This document shows, piece after piece, positions 1 to 14,200 of a stretch of 64,000 bases of DNA. The stretch spans positions 978,501 through 1,042,500 of the forward strand of contig NW_026515546.1 in assembly GCF_014898815.1 (NCBI RefSeq). Direction: 5' to 3'. Every line of letters begins with the position of its first letter. Position 1 is the first letter of the stretch. This DNA comes from Panonychus citri. Its lineage: Eukaryota > Arthropoda > Arachnida > Trombidiformes > Tetranychidae. A program made the translations under genes and the position numbers. The notes under the pieces are model-generated. The model had not been told where the DNA came from. It was given only the letters and a program-made list of their open reading frames with translations, and did not search any database.

Positions 1-819
1 AGAAATCAACAATTAAGAAACTCAAGTTCAGTGAATGTGCGTATAACTTTTACTCTTGCGAAAAGTTTATAATAACGTTAATCACGAGACTAGAGTTCTG
101 GTGCCTCATAGGTATTTGTCAATTCCAATTAAAGGTGAATGTTGATTATTAGTTAATGGTTGGAGATGTTGATTATGTTTAAATTGTGTTGATACAGAAT
201 AAAATTAAAGGTGGGTTCATTTGGTATGGCACCAGAGACGCCGGAAGAACTGGTGAAGAGTTACTTCTGTGTTTTTGTTTCTATTCAATGAGAAAGAGAT
301 GATGGTTTAGTTATGGTCATTTGGAATATGATTTTCATTAGCGGTGGAATCATCGTCCGAATCCATTTATGGACCTTAAAGGTGAAGGGATTATGAATAA
401 GTTATTCAATAAGAAGAAGAAGAAGAAGAGAATTAAAGTTTTTTTTCTCTTATATTAAGGTGAAAATATCGGCAAATATTTTTCTTTATCTTTGAAAATA
501 AAGTTATTGATTGTGCTGATTTGGAGCCTTCATATGTTATGATGGGTGTAAATGTGTATGGATTTTAATTGTTGCTGTAATCTATTTTTGATTGATGATT
601 AACTTAACGGGAGACATTCCAATACGCAGGTTAATCTGAGATGATGATGATCGGTGGATAACTTGATCCCTTTTCTTTAAAGTGGATTATCCTCACAAGA
701 AAAGTAACATCAAGTGATTGTCGGTAGAAAACGTACCTTAATTAATTGGTGGTTTGGGAGATAAATAAGTTATGATGAGAATGATGAAAGTTAAAAGGGA
801 GATAGATAGAGGGTGATGC

Positions 820-850
<31 letters not shown>

Positions 851-977
851 TTCATTGGAAGATGGTGAGAGTTAATTTTAAAGAGTAATTGGCAAGAATC
901 ATCTTGAAATGGTCCTAAGAACTTTGATCTGATTAAAAATTCGTTGATTAATTTTTTTAGTTAACAATCTAATCATT
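1..977. other. Intergenic flank downstream of the ZP gene
   Basis: No coding region is supported here. The stretch is AT-rich with a short GAA/AAG run near 410-430 and a (GA)n tract at about 823-850. It should hold the 3' UTR of the minus-strand ZP-domain gene that stops at 978, but no clear polyadenylation site was identified. Confidence 0.5.
823..850 (+). repeat. (GA)n microsatellite downstream of the ZP gene
   Basis: A run of about fourteen GA units within the 3' flank of the PAN/ZP gene. Confidence 0.9.
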
Positions 978-3900
978 TTAATCATATCGACAGCCCATTG
1001 TTGAGTAACGTAAATTTGAAGCTGTATCACTGGTTTTACCCGGTAAACTACCGGCTGGACCTCCGTATGAGTATATGTAGGATGGACTTTGAAGGTTTGA
1101 TGATCGACGTTTATTATCACAGATATTTGATGATGAAAATGATGCAGTTGATGAAGAAGATGATGAATTATATACTGAATTCATTTTACGCTGCCAACAA
1201 CAAGCCCAAACAATTAACATGATTAATTGTGCAACCAGGAAAAGTCCACATGCAATCGTAAAACCAGCCATGTTTATACAAGAACCAGTGAAAACATTTC
1301 GAACTGGTTCACTTCCGTCTTCACCTCGGGAATTATAAATGAAATAATCAGTTGGGTTAGAACCTTCTGAACCCATATCACCACCCAATGGACCCAAAAC
1401 ATTTCTATTCTTATTATTTCCTGGTTTTCTTTTACCTTCCAATTCAAATACATCAGTAATTTTAATTGATTGGGTCATAAGAAGATCCTTCTCTTCATCA
1501 GTTTTACCGCCGATAGCTGATCGTCGTCTTCGTCGTCGTTTACCATATGAATCACGTTCTTGTACTTTACCGTCAGCTGTTTGAGATACACATGAAACGG
1601 GCTCACAGCCAGTTAAACAGGGTGTAACTAAAGCACGGAATTGAACAATATCAGAGGTTGGAAATTTGAAAGCATCAAAAGGCACTTCAAGATAATAGGC
1701 ACCATCAGAATCTACTTTGGTCACAAATCCCATAATATTTATATCAACTGGACAACCAGCTCCATCAATCAACAAGATATCAGAAACATCTTGACCATCG
1801 ACGGCAACTAATTCACGGATGAACATCTTATAAGGACCTAAGAAAGTGAATCAAAAAACATCATATCATTAGAAATTTTCTTAGATCAAAGTTCTGACCA
1901 TTTTTCGATTTGATTGTTCGGTCAACTTACTTGAAGGTTCGTCGATAGAAAATCTCATGGTCAATGAATCTCCAACTTGAGCACTTGTTATATCATTTCC
2001 ATCTTTATCAACAATTCGCATGGTAATATTAGGCGATCCAACAACTTGTGAATGGACATTGGCTTCATCGCGTTCAAGTTCATCACTGAAATCGAAAGAA
2101 GTAAAAAAAGATGAACAATTAATTCAAATGGTTTTGTAGTTAGAAATGTCAAATCTAAAATCTAGCAAGAAATTGATCGTAAACAAATGAGCAAATTTTT
2201 TTTTCCCAGAAAATGAAATTATTATTATTATTATCATTGAGGATTAAAGGTATTGAACAGGTAAGAAGGCAATACTAACGCTCCAATAGAGATGGGCGAT
2301 TGATTGGTGACACTTTTATTGGACAGATCGTAGTTACAGTTGACTGATAGACCCATGTCCTTGGTGGTTACCACCATATCATGATGTTGAATGACAATGT
2401 CATTGGCAAAGGTTCCGGCTTCCTTTTGCTTAACATCACACAGTATATCATGATAAGGCATAGTTAGATCAAAATCAAGTTGATTAGTTACATCGTTGAC
2501 ACAGGCCGTTGGCTTTGCCTTAGCGTAAACCTTTCCATTAAATAATTTGGTTGTTTGAATCGATGCAATCATTTCCTTGGCTCGACAGTCAATTTTCACT
2601 GTTGGTAAATCAAAGTAATCAATTCATCATCCCCGAAACCAAATTCACATAGGTAACACATAATATTTATTGGTTGATCCAAATTGTTGTTGTTTGAAAG
2701 ATTCAAGGGATCAAAAGAAAACAAAAAAAAATTCATTTAGATAATGATTAATGATTATCTGCGGTAATTAATTAAGATGTTAAGCTAATCAGTGATAAAG
2801 AGGGAAAATTGTAACATGAATAGAAAGTGTAATTGAAATACACAATAGAAACAAAAAAAACAATCAGATTGGCCTGAAAATTGAATTGAACCATGGTTAG
2901 AATAGTTTATACGTTTCACTGATTGTTGTTGGTTTACTTAATTGTTGATTTTCATTGAACATCAGCTGAAAAACTGACATGATGAAAAAAATCAAGAGAG
3001 AGAGAGAGAGAGAGATTGGGAAATGATTATAACTTAATTGCAATTAATTAGTCTGATTGTTTTTTATCACTTCTAATGACTTAATTGAAAGGTGAAAATT
3101 TAAATCAATACTATTTAAATAAACTGTCAATGAACTTAAACAATTAAACATTGATTAGAAAAAGTCATTGACAATTTTATCAGTGTAATTATATTGAAGT
3201 CAAATTTTACACTAGGGTTAGGGTTTTGTTTTGAAGTTAATTGTGCTCAGTCAACTGATTATTGTCAAAAAATTACAACATTTAATAAGGTAAGATAACA
3301 ATGTAACCAATGGTATTATTATTGAATAATAATTAACCATCGAAAGTGAATTACCTTCTCATCTTAAAGAGTAATTATGATTGATTATAACCGAGAGAGA
3401 GAGAGAGAAGAGATAATTAACAAAAGGGTAATAATATCAAAGGGTTAAATGGTTGATATTATTTTAGGAGTTTAATTGTTCTTACATTTGTAACATGGTC
3501 CTCGCTCATAGGTAATTGCATCAGGTACCTCTGAATGTGGTTCCTCGATATGAGTTAATGAGACAGATTCTAAATGACTGGTTCGACAAACTCGACCATT
3601 CTTAGGTTCGCCCATGTCGTATGAGAAACAACGGTAAACGGCATTGAGACAAACCTTTTCACACTCTTCGGTTGTGTTGACATTTGGGTGAATGGAATCA
3701 ACGGTTTTCAACACTTTACCTTTAACCTCTTGAAAGGAACACATTGTTTTGGGTTCTGTAAGTGAAAGAAAAAAAAATGATATTAGTTAATTTGTATAAT
3801 CAATTAGAACAATTAAAAGTTAAACAAGTAATGCGAAACAAGATGAGACATAGAAACAAGATTGTTAACTCATTGATTTGAATGAATTGGAAAACTAGAG

Positions 3901-6900
3901 ATTGAATCATTTGAATTTGATTTAAATCAGAAGCACTTAATTGGTTCCCAGGTAATTTTCTGATATTCAGTGAAAACGCTGAATAGTAATAACAATTGAC
4001 CTGAATTACCTGATGATGTCTTTTTTTTTCTTGACAACATCATCAACACAACCACTTCCTCATTATTATCGGGAATGTATATATTTTTTTCACCATGGGA
4101 ATCAGGTAATTGAAAAGGGAATTTGATAAAATTGTGTTTTCGCCATCAATGAGTAATTTCATCACAATTTGCTGATCCTTCATGTAATATCATGATAATC
4201 TTTCAGTAGTAGTGGTCATCATTATGTATTTGTCATCACCCTTTAAATAATATTATCCTCTTATTATGTTACCAATTGAATCACAATGCAATTACTTATC
4301 ATCATCATCATAATGAGTTTAGTAAACATAAAATTAGTTTTTGATTGTTCAAGTGTTGACATCAGATTAAGGGGTTGATAAATCAACACACACACACAGA
4401 CAATTCAACAGGTTAACAAGGGGATTTTGTGACAATCTTTTTCCTCTTTTGATGATCAGATAATTTAAATTAAATTGTAAACCAAGAATTACAATTTAAT
4501 CATAACTTTTTTTTTGCACGACCAAAGCAATAATGGTCATTGGAAACATGAATATACATAAATGAACATCCTGAATGTAGATGATGATGATGATGGTGAT
4601 GATGTATTAATAACAGTAATGATGGCGATATAAGAACAAAATTATATCATGAAATTTTCAACAGCAAGAAGGAAGAAGATCCAATCAAATTTTTTCTTCT
4701 TCTTCTTCAATCTCAAACCTAATGATCGCGGGAAAATTTTGCTTGACTAACTGTGTTCAACAAGTGAGATTACATTAATTTCTTTTTCTTCTTCAAATAC
4801 ATAATGATGATGATGGTGATGATGGAAACTGGATAATGTATTTACACCGTGATCACAGAGGTGGTACAATTAAAATCGTTTATAACAAGAGAGGCGGAGA
4901 AGAGGTTACAAGCTCCATAAAGGTGAAACAATTGATAACGGATTCTAACATCATGTTGAATCATTTGAGAGAAGAAAATTATTCAGGTTCAAATTGAGAA
5001 TTCTGAATGAAATCAACGTAATTAAAGTCATTTAATTTAGAAAGAAAAACGGTCAAGTGAATTAAGAAAAAACAGAATTAAAATGGAAGCAATTAATTCA
5101 ACATATGATGAAGAGAAGGGTTGGTTAATTAATTTAAAAGAGAAAAGAACAAATTTTTTCTTCTTTTTCTGGATCAGGAGATTTTCCCTTAACCATTTTG
5201 ATTCTGTTTTCGTTTAAACTTGTCAACGGATTAATTAACTTTTTCTTTAATTACTTTTAACTGTTTTTTTTTCTATCATTAACTAGAAGATTAATTATAA
5301 TTGTGAATCTGTGTGTTGACAATTAAAAGAAGTAAAAATTAATCATTAATCTCTCTTTTGTTTTCTCTCAGTTATGGTAAGTTGATTTATTTTTTATTCT
5401 CTTTTTTTTTGTCTTCTTCTAATTATTACTCATCTTTTCCCATCATGGCGGTTAACAGTTTTAACCTTTTCTTTTATTTTTCTGTTGTTTTATTCTCATT
5501 GGAAAATTTTATATTGATTAATTGCTGTTTAATTGGTCAATTAAAATTCTAAATTTACTTGTTCTCTTCATTCTCTTACTAATTAATTGTTTCTATGCAT
5601 CAACAGGTATTTACAAGGGAAAGTAATCAGGAGACAATGACTTTCAACACTTGGTTTACTTTCTCCTTTTTTCTGTTTATAGGATTTGGTGGCTGATTTT
5701 TTATTCTTGTCGGACATCATCACATATTCTTGGTTAATTATAACTATCGTGGTTAACGACTCAATTTGGTAATCAAAGGGACAAAGTGTTAGCTTTTCTG
5801 TTTCTGATTGGGGCCTCTTAAGGAGATTCTAACCTGAGGACATTGATTGTGATAGAAACGGTGATTTTTTATTACGTAACGTGTTGTTATTGTTAATAGA
5901 AAGTGAATCTGTTTTTTTGTTTTTCATTCCATGGGAGGTCTTGTTTCAACATTCTCATCACCACCCATGAAAGAAAACCATATAATAGTAGTGATAATAA
6001 TAATAATTCAGTGAAGTTGTTTCATATTGATTTATTATTAGTATAAACTATTGTTATGTTATTGTAGTTTTATCAACATGAAGTTTTTTAAAGGAAAAAA
6101 GGAAAAGAGAGAGAGAAAGACAAAAGGTAAAAGATGAAGATGAAGATGAAGATGAAGATGAAAAGTGTAACCTGATGATAAGTACAAAAGGAATCATTTT
6201 AAAGAAATTATTTCAAGAAAGTTCTTTCTTAATAATAATCTTTAAAGATTAACATTAAGGCCTAAAACTGACACTGAAAAGAGAGAGAGAGAGATTAAGA
6301 ATATCAGATAAGTTAATAATGATATGTAAAATTACGGAAATGGATACGTAAAAATGATCTGATCATTTGTTAGATGAAAAAAAGAATAAGAAAAAAACAA
6401 AATGTTATAACCGTTAAGTGGCTTTTGACCTTACCTATCCAATTCATTGTATTTTCATGATAATCATCATTCTATCATCTCTCAAATCTCAGATCTCCTT
6501 CACCTTAATCCTTTCCATCAGTATACAATGTCAAATAAAACTAATCACCAACTATCTGTTTTTTTTTCTTGTAGTTCAATTGATCTGGAAATCGTGATTT
6601 GGAAAGACCATCATCATCTTACAAATTACCTTTTGGCCTCCCCATGTTGTTTTCATATCACTTTGATCAACTACTTGTTAATCCATCAATATCACCATCA
6701 TCATTATAATCATCCGAGTTATCATGATCATGATAATCATCTGAGTGTCCGAAAAGTTTTCTCTCTCATCTATTATAATAACAGTTATATGATGATGATG
6801 ATGATGATGATGATGATGCTGATGATGGGATAAACACAGGAAGTGATAATATGTTGATACAAGCATTGAAAATTATAATAATCAACATGATTATCAACTT

Positions 6901-9900
6901 GTCATGTTATCAATAGATTTTCATTGTTCTTACATGACAAAAATTCTTATTTTCATTTATATATTACATGTTGACCATTGATATAAAAGTCCATTGTATC
7001 TTCTCATGGGAAGTTATAATGTGTGTAGTATTTTCCCTGAATTATCATGAAATAGATTAATTTGGTATTACACTCATGTAAAAAATTAATCAAATTTCAT
7101 GATTATACCTCAGTGATAGATTGATAGGAAAAATATTTATTCCAATCAATGTAATAGTTGAATTAATTTTGATTGTAACTTAGCAGTTGATCAACGTCAA
7201 TGAACATCGTTTATTTATTTATTTATTTTTAAATTGATTAAGATGAATGAGTTATTTCATTAACTTTGAATTGTTATTTCAATTTAAAATCAAATAATAT
7301 TATATCCTCATTAATATGATCGTGATATGATTTAGTTTATTGTTAATATAATAATATTATTAATATAAAATTAACTAAATCATTTGAATAATTGATTTCT
7401 ATTCACTAACAATATCATTAATTTAATCAAGAAGCTAAATTAGAGGAAAGATGATCAACAATAAGATGATGATGAAGATGAAAATAGCCTGAGGATTGTT
7501 TTCTCTTCATTATTTACCAAAGGAATTTGATATTTACATGATAAAAAAAGGTAAACAATCAAGACCAATAGAAAAGATGATTAATCAGAAAGTCCAATGA
7601 ACTTGATTAATTCATTTCTTTTTCCATGAAAAGGTAATATTAATAGTTAATAAATAGAAATTGAAAGAATAGGTAAGTTAGTGATTAATTTTGAATAGTT
7701 AATTGAATGATTTGATGATTTAAATACAATTTCATGTCTACAGATTAACGGATGGATTAACTTTTCAATTTTTCTTCAAATTGATTCTCTCTTTCTCTGA
7801 TTTCTCTTCAGATTCCCTGAGGAGGTCAGAGGTTACATGTATAATCTTTCATGTCTGGTTATCTATGGAATCAAATTTAATGGATTTATTCAATTATTTG
7901 GTGTTTCAATTTCAATCTCTATGTGTGTCCATCAAGAAACAACAAGGATAATTTAATCATCCACCTCAGGATACGAGATTCTGCTTTTCTCTAACATAAT
8001 TTAATAAATTGGTAAGAAGATTATGTTATTTATTTAACGAAAATTGGAAAAGTAAAATTGTCTAATTTAATTTGTTTATGATAGATGATTAATTGTCTGG
8101 AATTTGTTTCGCAAAAATCTTGATTCATGATTAACTTTTGATGATTATTAATAATAATTTGTTTTTCTCGTAATTCTCTTACCTTCAATACAATTTGATT
8201 CATAATAGGCAACAGTTGATGGTGATATAAGTGATGGTGCAAACTCTTTACGTGGTGGTTTCGTTGGAATAGCGTGTCTATCAATATCGGATAATGAACA
8301 ATCACCTGTTGTATTATCGTAATTAACTGATCGACATTTAAATGATGTTTCAAGGAGACAAGATTCAAGACATTCAACTTTGCTGGTTCCATTAAGACGT
8401 TTCCTTTCATATTTACGAAGCTCATAACCATTTACCTTTTCAAAGGACCATGAAGATGAACATAATTTACCTTCAATTCCTGTATAAAGATGACATGAAA
8501 GAGAAAAGGAAAGGAGAAAATCAAACATTAGAACAATTAACAAGAAAATAACAGTTTAATTAGCAACAATTTATATCATTTACACTGAATTAGTAGCATT
8601 GCAATTTCTTGGTGATAAAATTAAGTTGTAATATATGTTTACTTTGTTGTTACATTTGAGTAACAACAATTTTAAAACAACTTACATAATTGTTTCATTG
8701 AAAAGGTTTGTTTTTTTTTAATTATGATGAGCTTTCATAATTAACAATTAATTGCATCATTTTATTATCATAACTTTTTGTTAACTTTTGTTAAATTGTG
8801 TTTACACCTTGTTAATAATATAAATGTAATCATGTTTATTGTTGTTGAAAGTTTTACCTGTTGATCATATTGTCTGGATCTTATATTAATAGTAAATCAG
8901 AGCTGAACCGTATCTGATGATTGGTTTTGATTGTTGTTGATAAGTTTTATTGGATAAGTTAAAATCTAATTTCTTGTATATAACATTTATATATATATCA
9001 AATTAACTAATCAACACTATCTTTTTTTTTATATTTCCAGGATGCGGAAGAAAAAGACAACAACAATCAACAAATTTTGGTGATGATGATGATATTATCA
9101 GATGAACTGAAGCCAAACCTTAAACCAGAAAAGGATCAACATTGAAACAAAACAAAATCTAATCTAATGATGTTTATGATTAACCTGTTATTAAAATTTA
9201 ATTATTTCATTTTATTGAGAATCATCATCATCATCAACAGGTCAGATTGTATCATCAGAATTGACCATGAAATCTAATTGGCAATATTGGGTCAGAGAAG
9301 TAAAATTCAAAGTCAACTATTAAAACTAATTCAGTTTAAATTTTTTCTTTTGATTGATCGTATAGAGAAAAACAAAAATACATGGTACAGAATCTACTCA
9401 TCTACTGAATATATATGGAATCTGAATTGATGATACCAACGATAATGGTGAAAATATTGATGCTATTAGTTAACTTGTTGTAAATAGTATCATTAAAGGT
9501 AATCAATAATATTAATGATATTGAAGGAAAATTTTCTGGTCTCTTGATTGTTAATCTTGAAGATGAAGAAGAAGAAAAAAATTGTAACAATAACCAGGTT
9601 ACTACTGTAACAATTTAGATTGATGATTAACAATTTAATTTGTATTAAATTGAGTTTCAATTTCTCTCAATGTATTTACAATTTAAATGTTAATTGTCTG
9701 AACTTTTCTTTGACTTTATATAAGATGAAACTAATTATTGCTCCTACTAATTGGATTGTTAATTTTTTTTCTCTCAAAAGTAAATAATCACTTTGATAAT
9801 TTGATTAACTGATTATCGGTGTATCAATGAAAGTGAGATTGAGTTACATTTGCCTGGAGGGTTTAATTTAATTCAGAAAATATTGATGATAAAACTTGTG

Positions 9901-11173
9901 AATTGATTCATTTTGATCAATTCTCATTGATGATTATGGTAAATGAGATGAATACTTATCAACATCATCGATTCATACTCATGGTAATTCAATCATATTG
10001 ATGAATTGTCATTAACTTTTCGATAACAATAAACTAATCATTAATATTTTATTATTTTCCATTACAGTTTAAATGATTATTATCATCATCATGGTGATAA
10101 TACAATTTAAAGGATCAAATGAAACTCAGATCATACTGAACGGAATCAGATCAAAGTGTTGCTGACAAATTGAATGTAAAAAATTAACAAATCAACACGA
10201 AATTGACCTAACCCTTGATCAACAATTGAATTTATAAGTATCAGGTATTTAAATATTAATACATTATTATTTAGCCAATCAATTAATATGAGTTAATTTT
10301 TTAACTCCAAAAACGTTATAACGTTTATGAAATAAAAAAAATGGCTGATTGTTAATTATGGGACAACGTTAATTGTAATGAAATATTAGCTATTATAATT
10401 GATGAATGAACGTGAAAGTGTCAATGGACAAAAGATTAATGTTGTTATTTAGTTGTTGTTAATGATGATGATGTTAATCTTAATCATCACGTCAGTGATT
10501 TTTAAATGTTAACAATCAACAGGTAAGAAATTAGAATCTCTCTCACTGTGTGTATGTGTTATCATCACCTTTAAGTTAATCTACTTTTTTTTTTACTCTT
10601 TTCTTTTCTTAATAGTTGATTTAATAGTGTAAAAACCTTCATCTTAGCCCATCATCGTCATTATCTTCATCATCAACATCATTATCATCCAAGAGTTTTT
10701 AATGACAATTCCAATGAATATGAATAGTAAAACACAACAAGACCATGAAAGGCTGACGATGGTGGTGGTGGTGACAATGGTGGGACACACACACTCACAC
10801 TCACTGGGTGTTGATGATGATGAAGAAAAAGTTTCATCTGAAACATGGTAATCAAAGTGATTCCTTAATGATGTTTCTCACTACAATTTAAAATTGAAAG
10901 GTAGGTAACCCGTAGGAAAATGATTATGTACAAAGGTAATCTAAGGTTAGATTTACCTGTGCATGATACATGGACCTAGTAATTTAGTTAACAATGAAAA
11001 TTAGACCAAACAATTTGGTTTGGAAAAAAAAAGTTTCACTCAAGACAATGAATCTAACAATGATATTTGAAACTCATGATGGTAACGATTATTACTACAA
11101 CTATTATAATGTTGATGATGATTTAATTTCTAGCAAATGGTCATTTAAGATCAGGACCAGGTCATTGAAACTT

Positions 11174-11209
<36 letters not shown>

Positions 11210-14200
11210 GAAATTCAGTTTCAACTCTTATTCCTATTTTTATTATTACTATTATCATGTATCAGTAATCAATGGGTTCTTGATAAATGATGTAACATAT
11301 TGATTATCATGATGAGAATCTCCCTCTGGCTAAATTGTTACAAATTGTTCATGATCATCAACAATGTTATTGTTATTCAATGTTAATGATATTGTTTATG
11401 TAACTATTGCAATGGAAAAAAAAATTGAGAGTAACAATTTAAATGATAATCATTTGTAAATCATCAAACCATTGAGATGACAATCAAAGGTAAGTTTTAA
11501 TCGTTTTCAATGGCACCGTGATTTTTTTTTTCATTGTTAATCATGATGATGATGATGATGATTATCAAGAGATAATAATTCAAAGTAACTGAAAAAAATA
11601 CAAGATTCACTTATTTTTTTAATACACTTTTCTAATCACAGGTAATATCTGAACAATACTGATGATTTTCAAGGTATCATGATGATGGGACGTTTTTCAT
11701 TTCTACCAAATTGATGATGGAAATTCAAGTTTACTCATCATGTTATCATGATGATTAATTGTGACATTTGAATTGCGAGCATCTCTGAATTTGAAATGAT
11801 TCTAATGAATTTCAGATTCTCTCTAATTAATTGTAATATTATCTGATATGAAAGGAGCGATTGTTTTTTTCCACTCATCTAGATTAAGATAATTAGTTAA
11901 TTGTTGCAGAAAAATATTCTCGCCTAATTGTGATCCAATTCTCAGTGTTTCTCTTTTTCTCTTCCAAATCAATCTTATCACCATCATTATCTATGATGAT
12001 ATTGCATCAATATCATGTTACCTTTGTCAGAATATATTATCATCATTATGGTTATCATGATGTTTTCATCATCATCATCACCAGGATAAGAATAGGAAGA
12101 GATGAGTTAGAAGAAAAAAATTGAAGTTCTATCATCATCTTAACCTTGACATTGAACAGAAGCTAATGAGCGAAAAAAAAATTGGGTTAATCTTTAAGAA
12201 GATAATTGTAAGATCACCAAGTTTAATCTCATGTCCATCTGATTGTTTGTTGGGTCAATTGGTCAACCTACACACAATACAAATGAAAAAAATACTAACC
12301 TCATCAAAAGGGAGATTAGATTTACAATCAAGTAATTATTACTTACTGAATAAATTACTTGCTAATTTACAAATACGTCAACGGAAACTTAACGATTAAC
12401 CGTTAATCTTACAACGATTTTCAGAATTATTGTTAAATCAATTTATTGGTTAATAAATTAGGATTAAAAATGATTAACTGAAGCAATAATTAAAATCTCC
12501 TATTTGTATTCATGAATATCACAGATAATTGTGATCAGGTAAATGTAATATTTATGATGATTAGTGGATGGTTAATGTTTAATAATGACCATGACTTGTG
12601 AGATTAATAGTTTTCAATATCATCATGTAAAGTTTCATATACAGAATTTAAGTTTACCGGAAATGATGGTGATGAAAATTTTGGTTCCATCTTTGTCATT
12701 TTGTCCAAATCATTTTACGGAAGTTGACTCATCATATGATGAGGATATTGATATGAAAGAGAAACTTAATTGTGATTAAGATGCTTGTCATCATCATACT
12801 GACCACTCTCACCCACCCACCCACCGCCCACTTGATTGTCTTTACTCTCGTTATTATTTACAATCATTTCCGCAGAGGAAACGGAACTGAACACAACGAA
12901 ATGTTAATTATCATTTGTACCAATAATAAACAGGTAAGATCATTAACCTTTCCTTTTCATTGATTACCGTTGGGTAATTAAATGTTTACTCAACAATTAA
13001 AACGACAGTAAATACAAACACACCTTTAATCAATGATTAAATCATCTCGATGATACGAGTGCGGAATTGAAACTTTTTTTTCCTGCTCGTAATCAATATA
13101 ACCCTTTATTCAATGGTGATAATTAACTAGACTCTGAATTGAACAATTGACTTGTTATTATAATAGTTAATTGATCACTTGATACAAATACTAGATGAAA
13201 CTATTTATCTTTCCATCAGACTGGACAATTAAAGTTAATCATTTCCTCGATAGTGATTAACAATATATCATCAGGTTAAGAGGCTAAAATTGAACAGGTA
13301 ATCATATGAATAAGATAATACTGACAATTAGAGTTAAATTTAATGATAGGGATGGTTAAGGGATGAAGGATAATCACTTTTTTTACTGTTGATTGCAAAT
13401 CATTGTCATTATCATCATCATCATCTACATGATAATCATCAAGTGAACTGGGATCTACATGATGATTATTATTAAACGAACAACAATAATCAACTGATTC
13501 TTAATAGTGATCAGTTGTGAAAAACAAAACAACGAGACAATTTAAACCATTTACTTAGCAACAATTTAAGAGAAAAACAAAACTTTAAACTTATATAACA
13601 ATCAGTTAATTAACCATTTCATTCATTGTTAATTATCTTCATAGGAGTGTAACTTATCCCTCATGATATTTATATAAACTCATCTGAATCCTCATGAATT
13701 GTTCAGTGGATGACAAGTTGATTGGCAGATTTCAGGTAACACATGATAAAGTTCATTGTGTTTATCAAAATTTATCAGATTCGAGAAGTGAAAGAAAAAT
13801 TCAGTGATAACAATTAGACTGTTGAAACTTTTGATTCAATTCTTGAATCTCAGGAATTGATATCAGGGTAAAAATTGTTCCTACAGATAAAACAAACATT
13901 AAGTTAAACCAAATACGCTTCATCATGATTAACATGAGTATCTTTTTCAATGAACTTCACAGAGTTAACCCTTATGAACACACACACACACTGAATTCAT
14001 TATGAGAGTAACAATGATAACCATGATAATGGTAAATATCTGATTATTATCATTCACCTGAAACATGTTTTCCATGTTTATCTATGTGAAGCTTGTCATC
14101 ATCATCATCATCTTCATCATCTTCATATGTATCATAAGGGTGGTCTTGATGAAGATGATAATAGTTATTGTTGATGATTTAGAAAGAAATTGAGTTAAGA

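Noticed and set aside
3205..3235. TTAGGG-like words resembling a telomeric repeat
   Set aside because: Only about two units, embedded in a normal intron; not an array.
6447..6866. Overlapping open frames on both strands, His- and Met-rich
   Set aside because: Both come from an ATG/CAT trinucleotide array within an intron; no domain or splice support.
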